The notes beneath the pieces are model-generated. The model worked only from the letters and a program-made list of their open reading frames with translations. It made no database searches and was not told the origin of the DNA. Both the position numbers and the translations under genes were made by a program. 6,147 nucleotides of DNA from Pseudomonadota bacterium (GTDB lineage Bacteria > Myxococcota > Polyangia > GCA-2747355 > JACKDQ01): assembly GCA_030591195.1 (NCBI GenBank), contig JAUVBO010000200.1:1-6147 (forward strand), written 5' to 3'. This document shows, in pieces, positions 6,101 through 6,147 of this stretch (positions are counted from its first letter, which is position 1; every line of letters begins with the position of its first letter).

Positions 6101-6147
6101 GGCAGGTCGGGGCTGGTGATCCGCGCCTGGTTGGCGATCACCGTGCC
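1..6147 (-). CDS. Giant multidomain surface protein with DUF11, SdrD-B-like, FlgD Ig-like and glucodextranase-B-like modules; partial at both ends
   Basis: The reverse complement is open for all 2049 codons, with no start or stop boundary in the window. Codons strongly favour G/C at the third position (GAC, GGC, CTG, GTC, ATC). Domains in order: DUF11-type repeats (residues 1-903), two carboxypeptidase-regulatory/SdrD-B-like domains (904-1139), a divergent DUF11-like repeat (1140-1301), a third SdrD-B-like domain (1302-1402), a basic linker, two FlgD-type Ig modules (1501-1589, 1709-1797) and three glucodextranase-B-like modules. These families are extracytoplasmic beta-sandwich folds found in adhesins, surface layers and outer-membrane-linked proteins. 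No enzyme motif, transmembrane segment or LPXTG-type anchor is visible. Proteins of similar layout in Gram-negatives often end in an outer-membrane beta-barrel or OmpA-type domain, and I infer something similar may lie beyond base 1. The exact function is unknown. The reading frame is near certain; the role as a surface stalk or adhesin is moderately supported. Confidence 0.95.
151..537 (-). other. Low-complexity linker, basic then Ala/Pro/Gln-rich
   Basis: Residues 1871-1999 contain no domain I recognise. It starts with a Lys/Arg/Pro stretch and includes a short beta-like part (TFDLRMRGGASLRLRLARAP). It then has the PAKGVPAATQ tandem repeat and a polar stretch, SSSQREATRQPSGDQQRAGQ. It is probably a flexible or extended spacer between Ig-like modules. 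Confidence 0.6.
276..346 (-). repeat. 30-bp in-frame tandem repeat (PAKGVPAATQ)
   Basis: Plus-strand bases 281-310 and 311-340 are identical 30-bp units. The match at period 30 extends from 276 to 346, about 2.4 copies. On the coding strand it reads PAKGVPAATQ twice (345-286), followed by a degenerate third unit, PAKDAPFGAD (285-256). The period is a multiple of three, so changes in copy number keep the frame. The exact nucleotide identity suggests recent duplication by slippage. Confidence 0.95.
538..723 (-). other. Glucodextranase-B-like Ig module 2
   Basis: Residues 1809-1870. IARLSAKTTAATSSVRIDGV, RIPSGQDGAFRVRTKI and SAMLIDLRDADGRRALLLV follow the pattern 'V.idG..i....dG.F...v.l..g....i...D..G'. 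It sits next to FlgD-like module 2, repeating the pairing seen for module 1. The exit is a highly basic linker containing KPPRPKKDKPRKR. Confidence 0.55.
757..1023 (-). other. FlgD-type Ig-like module 2
   Basis: Residues 1709-1797. RRAVALTPVFSTG and QRWTVRIASQQG lead to RRILWDGTDDAGVAIVQPGT, then TYLARLILDDGRGN. The WDGTDDAG turn (882-859) followed by an 'xPGxxYxxxL' strand is the hallmark of FlgD-like Ig modules, so this copy is more canonical than module 1. A basic linker (GRAGRARRPRG) follows. Confidence 0.75.
1222..1365 (-). other. Glucodextranase-B-like Ig module 1
   Basis: Residues 1595-1642. TPSATVDGTRLALDADHRFA followed by TTVGQLDERPLIVRLDRGDG fits the short Ig-like pattern 'V.V.G..v.ld.dG.F...v.L......V...D..G'. 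It sits between the two FlgD-like modules. The match is by pattern only and the domain is short. The next 66 residues (1221-1024) are unassigned and include a Pro-rich stretch, KDKPASPGPLPPLDRRG. Confidence 0.5.
1381..1647 (-). other. FlgD-type Ig-like module 1
   Basis: Residues 1501-1589. The order is SGLLFELAAP, then WHLTVWQVGLDG, then AQIGWNGKLGGKRLLAAHGL and YEAQLELVG. This corresponds to the FlgD Ig-like pattern, in which a W-(D/N)-G-x-x-x-x-G-x-x turn precedes a GxYxxxL strand. The usual WDG is WNG. Such modules are common as extracellular beta-domains outside flagella, and nothing here suggests a flagellar role. Confidence 0.65.
1648..1941 (-). other. Basic linker with Ala/Arg-rich helical segment
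   Basis: Residues 1403-1500 match no family I recognise. Two strongly basic stretches stand out: KRAAKDQRKKKP near 1893-1858, and RERRAEAAAKRAAARRVAGK near 1758-1699. The second has the composition of a long alpha-helix, which is unusual between beta-domains. The segment between them (LTLSAESRPQRLLLADLAV) resembles beta strands. It separates the SdrD-B region from the FlgD-like region. Confidence 0.6.
1942..2244 (-). other. SdrD-B-like domain 3 with Asp-rich loop
   Basis: Residues 1302-1402. This is the clearest SdrD-B-like unit: LLLGKVFCDKDRDGRQDRGE, then RGVAGARVYLDNGTYSVTD, then TAGKYHLRDIDPGLRLVKID and a closing PAKINFGVRC. The DKDRDGRQDRGE segment resembles the D.D.DG..D.GE calcium-binding loop of this family. 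Cys1317, inside the loop, and Cys1402, at the domain's last residue, could be bonded. The repeat-rich half of the protein ends here. Confidence 0.85.
2245..2730 (-). repeat. Divergent DUF11-like repeat 7 (162 aa)
   Basis: Residues 1140-1301. SSLIRLEKRAERARASLGD, IVGYTITVENRSTR and VGIEDLLPRGLRLL keep the DUF11 framework. The middle is enlarged by a very basic loop, GTTRRLRRLRAPDSRCRGG, and a second cysteine in ARVCLDAT. The end has HENVAVL where other repeats have NQA. It is set apart from the main array by the two SdrD-B-like domains. Cys1215 and Cys1231 are a likely disulphide pair. Confidence 0.8.
2731..3144 (-). other. Carboxypeptidase-regulatory-like domain 2, 'DPSGIVYESVSG' type
   Basis: Residues 1002-1139. 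It starts VDPSGIVYESVSGKVLAGV, the family form in which a DP-G-xVYxS segment precedes the xGV strand. ALLYYDESD and VTDDTGFYRFDVQAGRRY follow. The C-terminal part (LTYYLRFKVDSKNDEVFNNH followed by VPVDP) matches a junction I recall from large Gram-negative DUF11 proteins. A VPVDP-like motif flanks this domain on both sides, marking it as a cassette. Confidence 0.78.
3145..3438 (-). other. Carboxypeptidase-regulatory / SdrD-B-like domain 1
   Basis: Residues 904-1001. The pattern is that of a Cna-B/SdrD-B-type beta-sandwich: SLAGVVFRDIGDDDRVLGDG, then RLAGFEVQAL, then SLTDEQGRYSLSALPPGPYT and LRVMNHSG. The usual calcium-loop motif D.N.nG..D.GE is degenerate here. Such domains act as rigid spacers in surface proteins. 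It ends at the PVDPSG junction that begins the next domain. Confidence 0.8.
3439..3861 (-). repeat. DUF11-type repeat 6 (141 aa), cysteine-containing
   Basis: Residues 763-903. It has RGDKSVLDVNGGFVEPGDE, LLYTITVFNDGN, VDISDQIP and SRYVGSSPLTPPGSS, and closes with AVCNQASL. Two cysteines (877 and 897) bracket its last strand and could form a disulphide. They are the first cysteines in the array. The unit leads directly into an SdrD-B-like domain, without the acidic DDPT linker. Confidence 0.84.
3862..4308 (-). repeat. DUF11-type repeat 5 (149 aa), hairpin subclass
   Basis: Residues 614-762. The start is divergent (AGPNLNNTIKTYLPKPLNSS), but VGDGVRYRIEIPNNGTAPA and VVFTDTL fit the family. The hairpin YIAGSLTLGGRTLTDG aligns with that of repeat 4. 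It ends LVNQGIV and has a linker, PTDADANELNGDTPT, that has drifted from the DDPTTP type. Confidence 0.83.
4309..4761 (-). repeat. DUF11-type repeat 4 (151 aa), hairpin subclass
   Basis: Residues 463-613. It opens with SIPELDQSTKEVRDLNG, followed by RPGDQLEYTLRLRNTGSG and VVLLDAIP. In place of the 'GG.Y..ATRTI.W' turn it has YVAGSTLLNGAPVPDG, a hairpin also seen in repeat 5. It ends with ISNQGMI and the linker TDDPGTAQHGDPT. This is the first unit of the second subclass. Confidence 0.85.
4762..5208 (-). repeat. DUF11-type repeat 3 (149 aa) with Ser-rich insertion
   Basis: Residues 314-462. It opens with VDLERFDKAVVDDNGGDAV and then has LTYTLTLRNNG, VEVAD, the turn GGVYNPATRTINW and ISNQASV. 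Relative to repeats 1 and 2 it carries a loop of about 12 residues, around EPAQSGSSSPDP (4956-4921), whose AGT, GGA and TCA codons are unusual for this gene. Its start shares an exact 26-bp block with repeat 1. The linker is EPSNDPATPDVNDDPT. Confidence 0.86.
5150..5175 (-). repeat. 26-bp direct repeat, copy in DUF11 repeat 3
   Basis: Bases 5150-5175 are identical to 5975-6000, an offset of 825 bp or exactly 275 codons, which is two repeat units (138 + 137 aa). Both encode the VVDDNGGDA segment. The intervening repeat 2 lacks it. Confidence 0.9.
5209..5619 (-). repeat. DUF11-type repeat 2 (137 aa)
   Basis: Residues 177-313. The opening SAPDLGGLVKRVEG lacks the DDNGG block of its neighbours, but PGMTLTYFIEASNSG, VKVTD, the turn LAGGSYDSVSRTITW and IDNQAFA keep the DUF11 pattern. 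The linker is PSNDPSTPQDDDPT. It belongs to the same subclass as repeats 1 and 3, although repeats 1 and 3 resemble each other more than either resembles this one. Confidence 0.86.
5620..6033 (-). repeat. DUF11-type repeat 1 (138 aa)
   Basis: Residues 39-176. It opens with APELSTSTK, then DDNGGDAVPGDLLTYTVTV, the classic 'D.NGG..PGD.LTYT.TV.N.G' start of the DUF11/TIGR01451 family. The middle has VIVTD and the turn LDGGLYDPATRTITW. It closes with VIANQA and the linker VPTDDPTTPAPDDPTRITVV. Candidate isopeptide-type residues are Lys48 and Asn145. The unit contains the single TTA leucine codon I noticed in the frame (5769-5767), unusual in such GC-rich DNA. Confidence 0.88.
5975..6000 (-). repeat. 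26-bp direct repeat, copy in DUF11 repeat 1
   Basis: This is the partner of 5150-5175. It lies at the equivalent position of repeat 1 and encodes the same VVDDNGGDA segment. The flanking bases differ on both sides (g/c before, g/c after), so the exact identity is limited to 26 bp. Confidence 0.9.
6034..6147 (-). repeat. DUF11-type repeat 0, C-terminal tail only
   Basis: Residues 1-38 hold the last strand of a DUF11-type repeat, with the signature VIANQA that recurs in the next unit. An acidic linker with TDDPTTPTPDDPT follows. The rest of this repeat, and possibly more repeats, lies beyond base 6147, so the array is longer than what is seen here. Confidence 0.8.

Noticed and set aside
1..6147. 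Frameshift or broken gene
   Set aside because: I followed the frame codon by codon across the whole window. No stop or phase change occurs, and domain patterns stay continuous.

Overview
The window lies entirely inside one very large gene on the minus strand. Reading the reverse complement from base 6147 down to base 1 gives 2049 consecutive codons with no stop. The frame enters and leaves the window open, so the start codon, signal peptide, true C-terminus, promoter and terminator are all outside. Residue numbers below count from the codon at 6147-6145 and are not native numbering. There is no intergenic DNA, RNA gene, mobile element or CRISPR array here. All plus-strand ORFs, including one of 590 codons, are antisense shadows of this GC-rich reading frame.

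The product is a modular, almost certainly exported, surface protein built from beta-sandwich domains. In protein order it has: the tail of one DUF11-type repeat (6147-6034); six complete DUF11-type repeats of 137-151 residues (6033-3439); two carboxypeptidase-regulatory/SdrD-B-like domains (3438-2731); a seventh, divergent DUF11-like repeat (2730-2245); a third SdrD-B-like domain with an Asp-rich, calcium-loop-like motif (2244-1942); a basic linker with an Ala/Arg helix (1941-1648); two FlgD-type Ig-like modules (1647-1381 and 1023-757); and short glucodextranase-B-like Ig modules (about 1365-1222, 723-538 and 150-1) separated by basic or low-complexity linkers. One of those linkers carries a 30-bp in-frame tandem repeat.

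The repeat array has internal order. Repeats 1-3 form one subclass with short 'GG.Y' turns and D/P/T-rich linkers. Repeats 4-6 form another, and 4 and 5 carry an extra hairpin. Repeats 1 and 3 share an exact 26-bp block two units apart. Every complete repeat has a Lys near its start, an Asp after strand C and an Asn (usually NQA or NQG) near its end. The only six cysteines fall two per domain in three domains.

Base composition is roughly 70% GC by eye, with strong preference for codons ending in G or C. The mixture of DUF11, SdrD-B, FlgD-like and glucodextranase-like modules suggests a high-GC Gram-negative bacterium, perhaps Myxococcota or another deltaproteobacterial lineage. That placement is an inference and is weak. 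No enzymatic domain is visible. A structural, adhesive or cell-envelope stalk role is the most plausible reading.
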